Source of the DNA: DATIJC01 sp035479015
GTDB lineage: Bacteria > Patescibacteriota > Microgenomatia > UBA1400 > UBA12028
DNA: 37,074 nucleotides
Reading direction: 5' to 3'
NCBI GenBank assembly: GCA_035479015.1
Contig: DATIJC010000054.1
Coordinates: forward strand, 1-37,074
Part shown: positions 24,492 to 32,534 of the stretch, in pieces
Numbering within the stretch: position 1 is the stretch's first letter
How the letters are laid out: every line of letters begins with the position of its first letter
Translations under genes and position numbers: made by a program
The notes under the pieces: generated by a model
Database searches by the model: none
Told to the model about the DNA's origin: nothing
The model's input: the letters and a program-made list of their open reading frames with translations, nothing else

Positions 24492-24689
24492 ATGACTAAG
24501 CAGAAAGCTCGAAAAATCGTCCAAAAGAGATTTAAAATTACCGCTACAGGTAAAGTTATGCGCCGGCACCAAAACAGCCGTCATTTGCGCATGAATAAGT
24601 CCAAAAAGGCAATTAGGCGCTACGCAGTACCAGTACAAGTTAAAGGCAAATTCGCCAAGAAGATCAAGCAGATGCTTGGACTTGCTTAG
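24492..24689 (+). CDS. rpmI: Ribosomal protein bL35
   Basis: 65 residues, very basic, with the family pattern of KRFKITATGKVMRRHQNSRHL and a conserved KSKKAIRR segment. It belongs to the large ribosomal subunit. It starts 14 nt after infC with an AAGGAA ribosome site. Confidence 0.96.
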   Translation: MTKQKARKIVQKRFKITATGKVMRRHQNSRHLRMNKSKKAIRRYAVPVQVKGKFAKKIKQMLGLA

Positions 24690-24700
24690 CGATGAGTATT

Positions 24701-24724
24701 CCCCCTACGCCAAGGCTTCGGGGG
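24701..24724 (+). promoter_or_regulatory. Hairpin between rpmI and rplT
   Basis: CCCCC/GGGGG around a 14-nt loop, 35 nt upstream of rplT. In other bacteria L20 represses this cluster by binding RNA here, so this is a candidate site. Confidence 0.4.
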
Positions 24725-24758
24725 ACTGCACAAATTGTAAAAAACATAAGGAGTTAGT

Positions 24759-25112
24759 ATGGCACGAACAAAAACTGGCGTCGTGAGACGCCGATCACAC
24801 AAAAAGGTCTTAGAGCGTACCAAGGGTATGCGCATGACCAAAAACCGCTTGATCAAAGTAGCTATCGAAGCTGATTTGCATGCTGGTCAGTATGCTTATA
24901 ACGGCAGAAAGTTACGCAAGCGCGACTTCCGCAAGCTGTGGATTATCCGTTTGAATGCGGCTCTGCGTGCTATTGATGAAAAGTTGAAATACTCAGTCTT
25001 CATCAGTCAACTGAAAAAAGCCAATGTCATGATTGACCGTAAGGTCATGGCTGAGATTGCTTTCAAAGATGCTGACACCTTCAAAGCGATTGTCGATTCT
25101 GTTTCAAAATAG
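24759..25112 (+). CDS. rplT: Ribosomal protein bL20
   Basis: 117 residues, normal length. The basic N-terminal tail (RTKTGVVRRRSHKKVL) threads into 23S rRNA and the globular C-terminal part (LKKANVMIDRKVMAEIAF) is conserved. It has an AAGGAG Shine-Dalgarno site. The next gene begins 2 nt after its stop. Confidence 0.97.
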   Translation: MARTKTGVVRRRSHKKVLERTKGMRMTKNRLIKVAIEADLHAGQYAYNGRKLRKRDFRKLWIIRLNAALRAIDEKLKYSVFISQLKKANVMIDRKVMAEIAFKDADTFKAIVDSVSK

Positions 25113-25114
25113 AT

Positions 25115-25522
25115 ATGGCTTCAATAGAAGAGCGTGCGCAACAACTTGCTGATAGGGTAGAAAGGTTGGTTTTAGGTGATTCAAATTCCTGGCCCAGTAC
25201 ATTTGAGTCAGCTGTTCCATCGACGTTTCCATCCATTGAGGAAGGTAATCGTCTCAATTTTACTTTAGAAGGATTGTCAGACGTAGCTAGGGGCTTTTTG
25301 GACCACTCTGAACAATGCACGTTTCATGTCCTAGTTCACCCAGAGAAGGGTGTAAAACTGCGGGTCGAGAAAAAAAGACTTGGAGGCTATGTAGGATCTG
25401 ACCTCTTTTTGATGTTGCCCATACTAGCAGAAGAAGCACAAGCATTCGCGCAGGTACAGGCAAAAACAGAAGTGATTCTTAATGATCGCTGGGCATATGC
25501 CAGAAAAAACAAAAGAAGATAG
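25115..25522 (+). CDS. Hypothetical protein (135 aa) downstream of rplT
   Basis: An unrecognised soluble alpha/beta protein. Its ATG lies 2 nt after the rplT stop, so it is coupled to the ribosomal-protein unit. The promoter of the phe leader follows immediately after its stop. Confidence 0.6.
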   Translation: MASIEERAQQLADRVERLVLGDSNSWPSTFESAVPSTFPSIEEGNRLNFTLEGLSDVARGFLDHSEQCTFHVLVHPEKGVKLRVEKKRLGGYVGSDLFLMLPILAEEAQAFAQVQAKTEVILNDRWAYARKNKRR

Positions 25523-25550
25523 TTGACCTTTAGGAACAATTTGGTATTCT
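25523..25550 (+). promoter_or_regulatory. Promoter of the pheST leader (TTGACC-16-TATTCT)
   Basis: The -10 box ends 6 nt before the leader-peptide ATG at 25557, so transcription should begin at or beside that codon. Confidence 0.65.
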
Positions 25551-25556
25551 ACACGT

Positions 25557-25604
25557 ATGTTAGTTGCACGAACAAATCAGTTTTTCTTTACTTTCCAGCC
25601 ATAA
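25557..25604 (+). CDS. Phe-rich leader peptide of the pheST attenuator (15 aa)
   Basis: MLVARTNQFFFTFQP then TAA: four Phe codons in five positions (25581-25595). It plays the role of E. coli pheM, whose peptide [14 protein letters not shown] has the same character. There is no Shine-Dalgarno site; initiation is probably leaderless. The stop codon abuts RNA region 2 of the attenuator, so a ribosome that reaches it would cover that region, while one stalled for Phe-tRNA would not. The function is inferred from this layout. Confidence 0.75.
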   Translation: MLVARTNQFFFTFQP

Positions 25605-25658
25605 GGGTGGAGGTAAATCGCATGCAAAAATATTTACCCCGCCCAAACGGGGTTTTTT
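25587..25658 (+). promoter_or_regulatory. Transcription attenuator of pheST (regions 1 to 4)
   Basis: Region 1 (25587-25600) can pair with region 2 (25605-25618) through about 12 pairs with two bulges. Region 2 can instead pair with region 3 (25632-25644): GGGTGG and GGTAAAT against CCGCCC and ATTTACC, 13 pairs with one bulged A and one U-G pair. Region 3 also forms the terminator with region 4. These are the mutually exclusive folds of a trp/phe-type attenuator. Confidence 0.75.
25637..25658 (+). terminator. Attenuator terminator (3:4 hairpin)
   Basis: CCCCG/CGGGG around CCCAAA, followed by six T. It lies 38 nt before the next gene. Confidence 0.8.
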
Positions 25659-25696
25659 AATGACAAATATAATATAATGAAAGGGCTTACAGTTAT

Positions 25697-26011
25697 ATGA
25701 TCGAAAATCAAACACAGAGAATCATTAACACCTTAGCTCAAACAAAACGAGCCGAAGGACAAACAGACGAGCAGTATGCTCAAGTAATCCTTGATACATA
25801 CCCAGATGATTTAGCTACACTAGCTCAATTACTTTCGGGCGCGGAGTCAAAGAGATCCTTTTCACTCATTCTAGAGGATTTGCAAAATTACCAACTTAGA
25901 CTTTTATCTAGTCTCTTCATCTCTCAGTTTGGATCAAGGTTTTCGGAACAAACGCTCGCCATGTTAGCGGACGCATTAGATTTTGAAATGGCAACCAGGT
26001 GGTTTATATGA
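25697..26011 (+). CDS. Hypothetical protein (104 aa) in the pheST operon
   Basis: An unrecognised helical protein between the attenuator and pheS. The pheS ATG overlaps its stop (ATGA), so translation is coupled. Its own ATG overlaps the TGA of a 7-codon frame that begins at 25677 next to TATAAT boxes, which may be chance. No strong ribosome site is visible. Confidence 0.6.
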   Translation: MIENQTQRIINTLAQTKRAEGQTDEQYAQVILDTYPDDLATLAQLLSGAESKRSFSLILEDLQNYQLRLLSSLFISQFGSRFSEQTLAMLADALDFEMATRWFI

Positions 26012-27054
26012 TCACGTCACTACATGAATTAAAAACTGGGATAGACACACTGCGGCAGGAATTTGAAAGCGACTCGCGTGAGGCAGAGGAGAAGCGCGAG
26101 GTTTATTTGGGCAAAAATGGCAAGTTCAAAGAATTGACCAATGCTCTAAAAACTCTCATTCCTGAGTCACGCCGTGATGCCGGCAGAATGCTTAATCAGC
26201 TCAAAGAATGGCTCAACGAGCAGATGCCAACTAGTGCGCAGGACGCAGTACGCAGTACGCAGTTTGTCGATCCCACACTACCAGGTTTGGATCTACATAC
26301 AGGTCACATGCATCCGATCTCACTAGCGATCGAAGAGATCACGCATATCTTTGAAAAAATTGGTTTCTCGCGCGCACGGTACCCGGAAGTAGATGGAGAT
26401 CATTATGTCTTCGAAGCTCTCAATATGCCTCCCAGCCACCCAGCCCGCGACGAATGGGAGACTTTCTTTGTGGACATGCCTAAAGACAGTAAATTGGGTG
26501 AAATAGTACTTTCGACCCATACATCCAATGGACAAGTCCGCGAGATGGAACGTCTAGGCACGCCTCCCATTCGCATGATCAATATTGCCCGCTGTTATAG
26601 GCGACAAGCCGACGTTACTCACACACCAATGTTTCATCAATTTGAAGGGTTAGTCGTAGACAAAGGGATTAATATCCAGCATTTAAAAGGCACTATTGAG
26701 TACTTTGCTCGTGAGTTTTATGGGCCAACTGCTAAGTCACGTATCCGTCCGTTTCATTTTCAATTCACTGAGCCATCATTTGAAGTAGATTTCTCATGCA
26801 CCATCTGTGACGGCAAAGGGATCTTGGAGAACGGCGAGAAGTGCCGTTTCTGTAAATCCGGATGGCACGAGGTAGGCGGGGCAGGTATGGTACACCCTAA
26901 TGTCTTGCTGGCCGGCGGTATAGACCCAGAAGAGTACACAGGCTTTGCTTTCGGCTGGGGTATCGAGCGAACATATACGTTGCGCCCGGGCCTACACATT
27001 GACGACATCCGAAGTTTCTATAACGGCGACTTGAGTTTATTGAATCAATTTTAG
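26008..27054 (+). CDS. pheS: Phenylalanyl-tRNA synthetase alpha subunit
   Basis: The catalytic subunit of the alpha2-beta2 enzyme. 348 residues. A short coiled-coil N-terminus is followed by the class II core: HPISLAIEEITHIFEKIGF, then RCYRRQADVTHTPMFHQFEG (motif 2), FQFTEPSFEVDFS and GFAFGWGIERTYTLRPGLHDIR-type motif 3. An insertion with four cysteines (CTICDGKG and CRFCKSGWHE) sits where E. coli has none; similar CxxC pairs occur in PheS of some other phyla and may bind zinc. The ATG overlaps the upstream stop. Confidence 0.96.
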   Translation: MITSLHELKTGIDTLRQEFESDSREAEEKREVYLGKNGKFKELTNALKTLIPESRRDAGRMLNQLKEWLNEQMPTSAQDAVRSTQFVDPTLPGLDLHTGHMHPISLAIEEITHIFEKIGFSRARYPEVDGDHYVFEALNMPPSHPARDEWETFFVDMPKDSKLGEIVLSTHTSNGQVREMERLGTPPIRMINIARCYRRQADVTHTPMFHQFEGLVVDKGINIQHLKGTIEYFAREFYGPTAKSRIRPFHFQFTEPSFEVDFSCTICDGKGILENGEKCRFCKSGWHEVGGAGMVHPNVLLAGGIDPEEYTGFAFGWGIERTYTLRPGLHIDDIRSFYNGDLSLLNQF

Positions 27055-27070
27055 GAAAAAATAATAGATC

Positions 27071-27163
27071 TGTCATGCCTGTGAAGACAGGCATCCAGAC
27101 AACAAAGAAAAAACATTATTGAACTCATGTATTGACTGGATTCCTGCCTTCGCAGGAATGACA
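27071..27163. repeat. 93-bp palindromic element between pheS and pheT
   Basis: Two 28-nt arms (27071-27098, 27136-27163) are inverted relative to each other, TGTCAT...ATCCAG and CTGGAT...ATGACA, with a 37-nt AT-rich middle. Each arm is itself a hairpin (ATGCCTGT/ACAGGCAT and ATTCCTGC/GCAGGAAT). A sister copy lies at 29136-29228. Confidence 0.75.
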
Positions 27164-27170
27164 GTGAAAT

Positions 27171-29126
27171 ATGAACATACTCATCCCACATTCTTGGCTT
27201 TTAGAGCACCTTGAGACCAAGGCAACGCCGCAGGAGATCCAAAAATTTCTCTCGCTATCTGGTCCATCCGTAGAACGGATACACGAGATAGAAGGTGAGC
27301 CTGTCTACGACATCGAAGTCACCACTAATCGCGTAGATAGTATGAGTGTGCGCGGGATTGCCAGAGAAGCGGCGGTGATTTTGACGAATGCAGGAATAGT
27401 TTCCAAATTGAAACCTCTCACCACCTCACCTATCTGGTCTCGCTCCGCCTCGCCAGATGTCCTCTCCCGCCAAGCCGGAGAGGAGAAACTAGAATTTCCC
27501 ATAATCCATAACGACCCGAAATTGTGTAAACGAATTTCGTGCGTCATTATTGCTGATGTCAAAAACAAGCAATCGCCCGAAATCATACAAAAAAGATTGC
27601 GCCAAATAGGTGTCAACACGCACGACCTAGTTATCGACATGACAAATTATGTCACACATGAATTAGGCCATCCCTGTCATGCCTTTGACTATGACAGCAT
27701 TATGAAGATGGGTGGAGAAATTATTGTCACACAAGCACAGAAGGGTGAAAAATTTGCAATTATAGATGGAACGGAATTTGAATGCGTGGGTGGAGAAGTA
27801 GTCTTTAAAAATCCATCCGGAACAATTATTGATCTACCCGCAATCAAGGGTAATAAGAACACTTCTATAAATGACAACACCAAGAATGTTCTGTTTTGGA
27901 TCGAATCCATCCAACCCAAAAAAGTGCGCTTTGCCTCCATGACGCACGCGATACGTACCACAGCAGCACAGCTTTCAGAAAAAGGAGTAGATCCAGAATT
28001 AGCCGAACCAACTCTTCGCATGGGTGCACAAATGCTGACAGAATTAGGAAACGGAAAAATCGTCAGTGAGTTTTATGATGAATACCCTGGTAAGACAGAT
28101 CCCAAACCGGTACATGTCACACACACAAGCATTGAAAATTATTTGGGAATCTCTATTCCCCCACGCAAAGTGGAAGCCATCCTCATCGCTCTTGGTTGTG
28201 AAGTAACCTACGCTAAAGACACGTTCACTGTTATTCCTCCCAGTTGGAGAAGTAGTGATATTGAGATCGCTCAGGATGTTATCGAAGAAGTAGCCCGCAT
28301 TTACGGATACCACAATTTGCCGAGCATTTTAATGCAAGGAGAAATCCCGACTCAAAGGCAAGAAGGGGTAGATTTTGATGCAGAGAGTAAGGCAAAACAT
28401 TTCCTATCAGCACTTGGGTTGACCGAAGTATATACCTATTCTCTCATTTCACTTGAACAGTCCCAAAGAGAAGGTGATGACCACGTTAAGCTCAAGAATC
28501 CACTTACTGATGACCTAGTGTATTTACGCACGACCTTATGGGTATCGCACGCTACTGTGTTATCACAGAATCCAGAGCCTAAAGATCTGGGGATTTTTGA
28601 GGTTGCCAATACGTATACACCTGATGCGCCTCTGCCACAAGAAAAATTGCATCTAACCGTCTCGTATAGGGGTGATCAACGACAAGCCAAAGGTATTTTT
28701 GAATCACTGTGCAAGCAATTCTATATTCAAAATGTACGCTATCTACCTGAGGGAATTGAATTGGATGGAAAGTTAGCAGGCAGTCTAATCTTGCAGGAAA
28801 ACCTCACCTTTATTGATCTTGATTGGGCTATATTTTTGACAGCGATAAAAAAATATCCAGTGGTGGCCACCAAAGAGAAGTTCACTCCGATGACAGAGGA
28901 TTTGACGTTCACACTGCCTAAGAAAATCTATGTGCAGCGCGTGATGGAAGCTATTAGCGCTGTTTCGCCACTTATTTCCTCAGTGAAATTATCGAGCATG
29001 TATGAGTACAACTTCACCTTTGGTTTGTCGTATGCCTCCGACAAAGACGTTTCAGATATCCGCAAACAGATAGTGGAGAAGATAGAGAATGAGTTTGGGG
29101 CAAAATTGGTAGGGAAGCTGGAATAA
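27171..29126 (+). CDS. pheT: Phenylalanyl-tRNA synthetase beta subunit, without the N-terminal EMAP-like domain
   Basis: 651 residues against about 800. It begins with the B1 core (MNILIPHSWLLEHL, DIEVTTNRVDSMSVRGIAREAA) rather than the tRNA-binding OB domain. B3/4, the editing domain, is present (about 115-290: NYVTHELGHPCHAFDYD, GGEVVFKNPSGTIIDLPAIKG). B5, the catalytic-like B6/B7 and the C-terminal ferredoxin-fold anticodon domain follow (SSVKLSSMYEYNFTFGLSYAS). An in-frame hairpin pair (27432-27483) adds about 18 residues near position 90-105. No clear ribosome site is seen, as the upstream 8 nt border the palindromic element. Confidence 0.95.
   Translation: MNILIPHSWLLEHLETKATPQEIQKFLSLSGPSVERIHEIEGEPVYDIEVTTNRVDSMSVRGIAREAAVILTNAGIVSKLKPLTTSPIWSRSASPDVLSRQAGEEKLEFPIIHNDPKLCKRISCVIIADVKNKQSPEIIQKRLRQIGVNTHDLVIDMTNYVTHELGHPCHAFDYDSIMKMGGEIIVTQAQKGEKFAIIDGTEFECVGGEVVFKNPSGTIIDLPAIKGNKNTSINDNTKNVLFWIESIQPKKVRFASMTHAIRTTAAQLSEKGVDPELAEPTLRMGAQMLTELGNGKIVSEFYDEYPGKTDPKPVHVTHTSIENYLGISIPPRKVEAILIALGCEVTYAKDTFTVIPPSWRSSDIEIAQDVIEEVARIYGYHNLPSILMQGEIPTQRQEGVDFDAESKAKHFLSALGLTEVYTYSLISLEQSQREGDDHVKLKNPLTDDLVYLRTTLWVSHATVLSQNPEPKDLGIFEVANTYTPDAPLPQEKLHLTVSYRGDQRQAKGIFESLCKQFYIQNVRYLPEGIELDGKLAGSLILQENLTFIDLDWAIFLTAIKKYPVVATKEKFTPMTEDLTFTLPKKIYVQRVMEAISAVSPLISSVKLSSMYEYNFTFGLSYASDKDVSDIRKQIVEKIENEFGAKLVGKLE
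27432..27483. repeat. In-frame hairpin pair inside pheT
   Basis: ATCTGG/CCAGAT (27432-27458) and CCTCTCC/GGAGAGG (27461-27483), encoding a Ser/Ala/Arg-rich stretch. The base composition is unlike the surrounding gene. Confidence 0.55.
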
Positions 29127-29135
29127 CTTCGTCTG

Positions 29136-29228
29136 TGTCACCCCTGCGTAGGCAGGGGTCCAGCCAAAAAATAATTCAATATTGTATTTTTACTTATTGC
29201 ATGGATTCCTGCCTTCGCAGGAATGACA
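29136..29228. repeat. 93-bp palindromic element between pheT and the PBP gene
   Basis: Same architecture and length as 27071-27163: arms 29136-29163 and 29201-29228, 37-nt middle. The left hairpin is ACCCCTGC/GCAGGGGT, different in sequence but still fully paired. Confidence 0.75.
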
Positions 29229-29239
29229 CTAGTGGAGCA

Positions 29240-31885
29240 TTACGGATGTGGTGTCGCAGTCGGCGTTGGTGTGGGAGTAGCCGTAGGTGAGGGGGTCGGA
29301 CTCCAAGAGACACCACCCACTCCGATGTGAATATCTCCTGTGAGCGCGCTAGCTCCATCAGAGCGGATCGCTTTCGCATATAACTTATGAATCCCTGTAG
29401 ATAACAGAAGTTTTGTTTGATAGGGAACATCGCGAAGTGTGGTTTTCAGCGCATCGTTGTCATATATTTCCACACGGTCGATTGTCCCGTCGGTGGCAGT
29501 CCGGATAGACACATCTACATCTGTACCTGAAACATTTGTTTGATCCGAAGGAGAAATAAACGTAACGAAAATGTCATTATTGCCTGAGCATGTTTCAGTC
29601 GGCGGGTGATACTTCGCATCGCCCTGCGTCGTTAACCAACTATCTATTCCATCTTGCCAACGGTTTTTCCCATCCTTGGAGACCGGATCACTCTCTTTCA
29701 TGACAATAAATTCTTTTGAATCGAATTCATTGCGGGCGATATCAGCCTCACTTGCGAGTTTATTCTGTCCACGGCAGAGCTTCAGGTTTGGATGAATTGG
29801 GTCCGGTAAGCTTGGCATGGTGCCGTCAATAATGTACTCCGCCCTTGTCGGGAATCCGTCATGAGCAGGGTAGCCGGACACCGTATCTACTTGAGTCGCA
29901 GTTACTCCTGGAGGTATAACCCATGCGTCATCCTTATATCCTTTGGCAATCGTATCAAGCATAACCCTGCGCCAAATTGGCGACGCACCCGTCAACCCAG
30001 ATGCCACTGATTTCATCGGACTATTGTCATTATTTCCGACCCATACACCAATGATGGCGTTACGCGTCCAGCCGATGGTCCAGTTGTCTACTTGATTGTT
30101 TGTCGTACCAGTTTTAACGGCGATTGCCCGTTCTCCAAAATTTAATTGAGAGTTTGGTCCAAACGATAGGAGACGCGCATTGTTGTCTGAGAGTACATGA
30201 TCCATGAGGAAAGCCTCCTGAGGAGTCATCACTTGCTTTCCCTTTGTATCCTGTTTCGCAAACAGCACTTTTCCATTTTGATCTTCGATTTTTAAAATCC
30301 CTGTAGGTTCAATTTTTGTACCACCATTAGCAAATGCTGAATACGCGCTCACAGAATCAATCAGATGTACTTCTCCACCTCCTAGTGTCACTGAGAGGCC
30401 AAAACGGCGTTGGTTAACTACCGATGGTGCAAGTGTCTGGAAACCCATGTCATAAGCAAGTGAGAGCATGTCGGTCACACCTACGCGGGCCAATAGTTTT
30501 ACTGCTGGAATGTTTAAAGAACTACCCAATGCGAACCGCAGCTGCACGGGGCCCCGGAACTTCCCATCATAGTTTTTCGGTGCGTAATCTGGTTGTCCTT
30601 CACCACCAGGAAAGGTAGTGGGCGTGTCCATAATCACTGAGGCGGGAGTAAATCCACGGCGGAATGCAAGCAAATATGTAACAGGTTTGATAGAAGATCC
30701 AGGCTGGCGCAAACCGTCCACGGCCACGTTGAACTGACCATCAATATCCTTTGCAAAGTAGTCTTTACTGCCCACCATCGCTAAAATTTCGCCATTATTA
30801 GGATTCATAACCAGCGCTGAACCATTGGTAATTTTTAGTTTATTAACTTTATCAATTTCTTCCTTAGTTATTTGCTGCGCAGCATTTTGCATGTCCAAAT
30901 CCAGAGTCGTGGTCACCTTTAGTCCGCCGGTCTCAAGCACCTGGTCACCATATTCCTGTTCCAGTAGATTTTTCACATAGAAGACGAAGTGGGGGGCTTT
31001 GATCTCGTACTGCTGCTTATCAAATTTTTCTGCTACAAGTTCATTATTTGCTTCACGTTCTTGATCTACAGTAATATACCCATCTTCCCGCATGCGCCGC
31101 AGCACTCCTTGCGTACGGCCTATCCAATATCCCTGACCTGTAGAATCTACTTTACCGCTGTATGGTGAATAGACAGACGGCCGCTGTGGTAAACCGGCGA
31201 TGATCGCAGACTCCGTCAGCGTCAAATCCTTTGTCTTCTTCCCAAAATAACTTTCAGCCGCTGCACCTACACCTCGTGCATTGCCGCCATAGGGAGCTTC
31301 GTTTAAATACATTGTTAAAATTTGATCTTTGGTGAATGCTTGCTCAATTTCCATCGACAAAAGTAACTCTTTAAACTTACGTGGTAACGTACGCTCGTCA
31401 TTGAGCAGTACATTTTTCACTAATTGCTGTGTCAGTGTCGATGCGCCGGTGATGTGGTGAAAACGGATGAGGTTGATAACAATCCGGAAAGGTCCCAGTG
31501 GATCAAAGCCTCCGTGCTTATAGAAATCCTTATCCTCCGTAGCTACGGTAGCTTGTTTTAAATATGCTGGCAAATCATTCTCAGTGACAGGTACTATCCG
31601 CTCATTTTGGTAGACGTCGTAAAGCAGGTTTCCATTGCGGTCTAAAATTTTGGTACTAAAACCTTCATGGCGGATTATCTGCTGAGGATTGGGTAGACCT
31701 GGAGAAACGATAACAGCGGCAATTAAAAATCCAACTACCCCCACTACACTACCAACAAAGAAAAGTAGAGAAATCCAACGTATGATCCTGAGTCGGCGTA
31801 GACTGTGTCGGTGCAGGTTTAATACTTGGAGACGGGAACGTATCCCTTTTGTCCGGCGATGAAAAACAGAATGAAAAATTCGCAC
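29240..31885 (-). CDS. Class A penicillin-binding protein (glycosyltransferase and transpeptidase)
   Basis: Polymerises and cross-links peptidoglycan outside the membrane. 881 residues. A basic cytoplasmic tail precedes one transmembrane helix (about 38-60). The GT51 domain has ATEDKDFYKHGGFDPLG with catalytic Glu117, TGASTLTQQLVKN and EIEQAFTKDQILTMYLNE. The transpeptidase domain has GSSIKPVTY (SxxK, near 400), SSLN (SxN) and AVKTGTTN (KTG). After it comes an Ig-like beta domain (about 775-860) and a Pro/Thr tail (SPTPSPTATPTPTPTATP). The start is GTG at 31885 with TATCAT 6 nt upstream on this strand. It follows efp by 22 nt and may be co-transcribed. Confidence 0.95.
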   Translation of the reverse strand: MRIFHSVFHRRTKGIRSRLQVLNLHRHSLRRLRIIRWISLLFFVGSVVGVVGFLIAAVIVSPGLPNPQQIIRHEGFSTKILDRNGNLLYDVYQNERIVPVTENDLPAYLKQATVATEDKDFYKHGGFDPLGPFRIVINLIRFHHITGASTLTQQLVKNVLLNDERTLPRKFKELLLSMEIEQAFTKDQILTMYLNEAPYGGNARGVGAAAESYFGKKTKDLTLTESAIIAGLPQRPSVYSPYSGKVDSTGQGYWIGRTQGVLRRMREDGYITVDQEREANNELVAEKFDKQQYEIKAPHFVFYVKNLLEQEYGDQVLETGGLKVTTTLDLDMQNAAQQITKEEIDKVNKLKITNGSALVMNPNNGEILAMVGSKDYFAKDIDGQFNVAVDGLRQPGSSIKPVTYLLAFRRGFTPASVIMDTPTTFPGGEGQPDYAPKNYDGKFRGPVQLRFALGSSLNIPAVKLLARVGVTDMLSLAYDMGFQTLAPSVVNQRRFGLSVTLGGGEVHLIDSVSAYSAFANGGTKIEPTGILKIEDQNGKVLFAKQDTKGKQVMTPQEAFLMDHVLSDNNARLLSFGPNSQLNFGERAIAVKTGTTNNQVDNWTIGWTRNAIIGVWVGNNDNSPMKSVASGLTGASPIWRRVMLDTIAKGYKDDAWVIPPGVTATQVDTVSGYPAHDGFPTRAEYIIDGTMPSLPDPIHPNLKLCRGQNKLASEADIARNEFDSKEFIVMKESDPVSKDGKNRWQDGIDSWLTTQGDAKYHPPTETCSGNNDIFVTFISPSDQTNVSGTDVDVSIRTATDGTIDRVEIYDNDALKTTLRDVPYQTKLLLSTGIHKLYAKAIRSDGASALTGDIHIGVGGVSWSPTPSPTATPTPTPTATPHP

Positions 31886-31907
31886 AGGGTTATGATATCA
31901 GAAATCA

Positions 31908-32468
31908 CTACCCTTTGGAAACGTACAGACCAGAGGTGGTGTCAATGATGACAGAGTCTCCCTCTTTAATAAAGAGAGGGACGTCTACCTCGTATCCAGT
32001 CTCAACACGTACTTTCTTCTTTGGAGCATTGATGCGCCCACCGGCGCTGGAATCCTCCGCATACTCTACCTTAAGAGTCACTTTATTGGGAAAACGGACA
32101 CCAATAGGATCATTGTTGTAGAACACAATGTACATGTTCTGTTCAGGAAGCAGATAGTTGGTGTAATCAGCCATTACTGTCCCGGGCACTATGGTTTGCT
32201 CAAAGGTCCTTGGATTCATGAAAACAAAATCTTCGCCGTCTTGATAGAGGTACTGGAGCTCCATTGTACTTACATCAGCTTCTTCGACAGTTTCGATTGA
32301 TTTGAAGGTAAATTCAATGACATTGCCTGTCTTTAAGCTCTTGAGTTTAGAGCGCATGAACGCACTACCTTTTCCTGGGGAAACGAACTCCGTGAATGTC
32401 ACCAAATGCGGCTCGTTCTTGTGCATGATATAGGTACCCTTTTTGATGTTTCCACCTGTTAGTGCCAT
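31908..32468 (-). CDS. efp: Translation elongation factor P
   Basis: Rescues ribosomes stalled on proline runs. 186 residues from the ATG at 32468, which has GGAGG 7 nt upstream; a longer frame to 32540 is less likely. Three KOW/OB-type domains are present, and the tip loop reads FVSPGKGSAF, with Lys33 at the place of E. coli Lys34, the residue that receives beta-lysine. The C-terminal signature DTTSGLYVSKG is intact. A promoter ATGACA-17-TAAAAT lies at 32503-32531 on this strand. It is divergent from a radical SAM gene and an EpmA-like gene. Confidence 0.96.
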   Translation of the reverse strand: MALTGGNIKKGTYIMHKNEPHLVTFTEFVSPGKGSAFMRSKLKSLKTGNVIEFTFKSIETVEEADVSTMELQYLYQDGEDFVFMNPRTFEQTIVPGTVMADYTNYLLPEQNMYIVFYNNDPIGVRFPNKVTLKVEYAEDSSAGGRINAPKKKVRVETGYEVDVPLFIKEGDSVIIDTTSGLYVSKG

Positions 32469-32502
32469 AAAACTTCCTCCATTACTCTCGTTCGATATCT
32501 CT

Positions 32503-32531
32503 ATTTTACTCCTCAGATCTGGATATGTCAT
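32503..32531 (-). promoter_or_regulatory. efp promoter (ATGACA-17-TAAAAT)
   Basis: On the minus strand; gives a 5' UTR of about 27 nt with a Shine-Dalgarno site. The -35 lies 3 nt from the palindromic element. Confidence 0.45.
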
Positions 32532-32534
32532 GTT

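Noticed and set aside
25677..25700. Seven-codon frame (MKGLTVI) coupled to the 104-aa gene
   Set aside because: It starts inside a TATAAT repeat and is too short to judge; the overlap with the next ATG may be chance.
27071..29228. CRISPR array formed by the repeated palindromes
   Set aside because: The copies are kilobases apart, inverted within each unit and separated by genes; there are no regular spacers.
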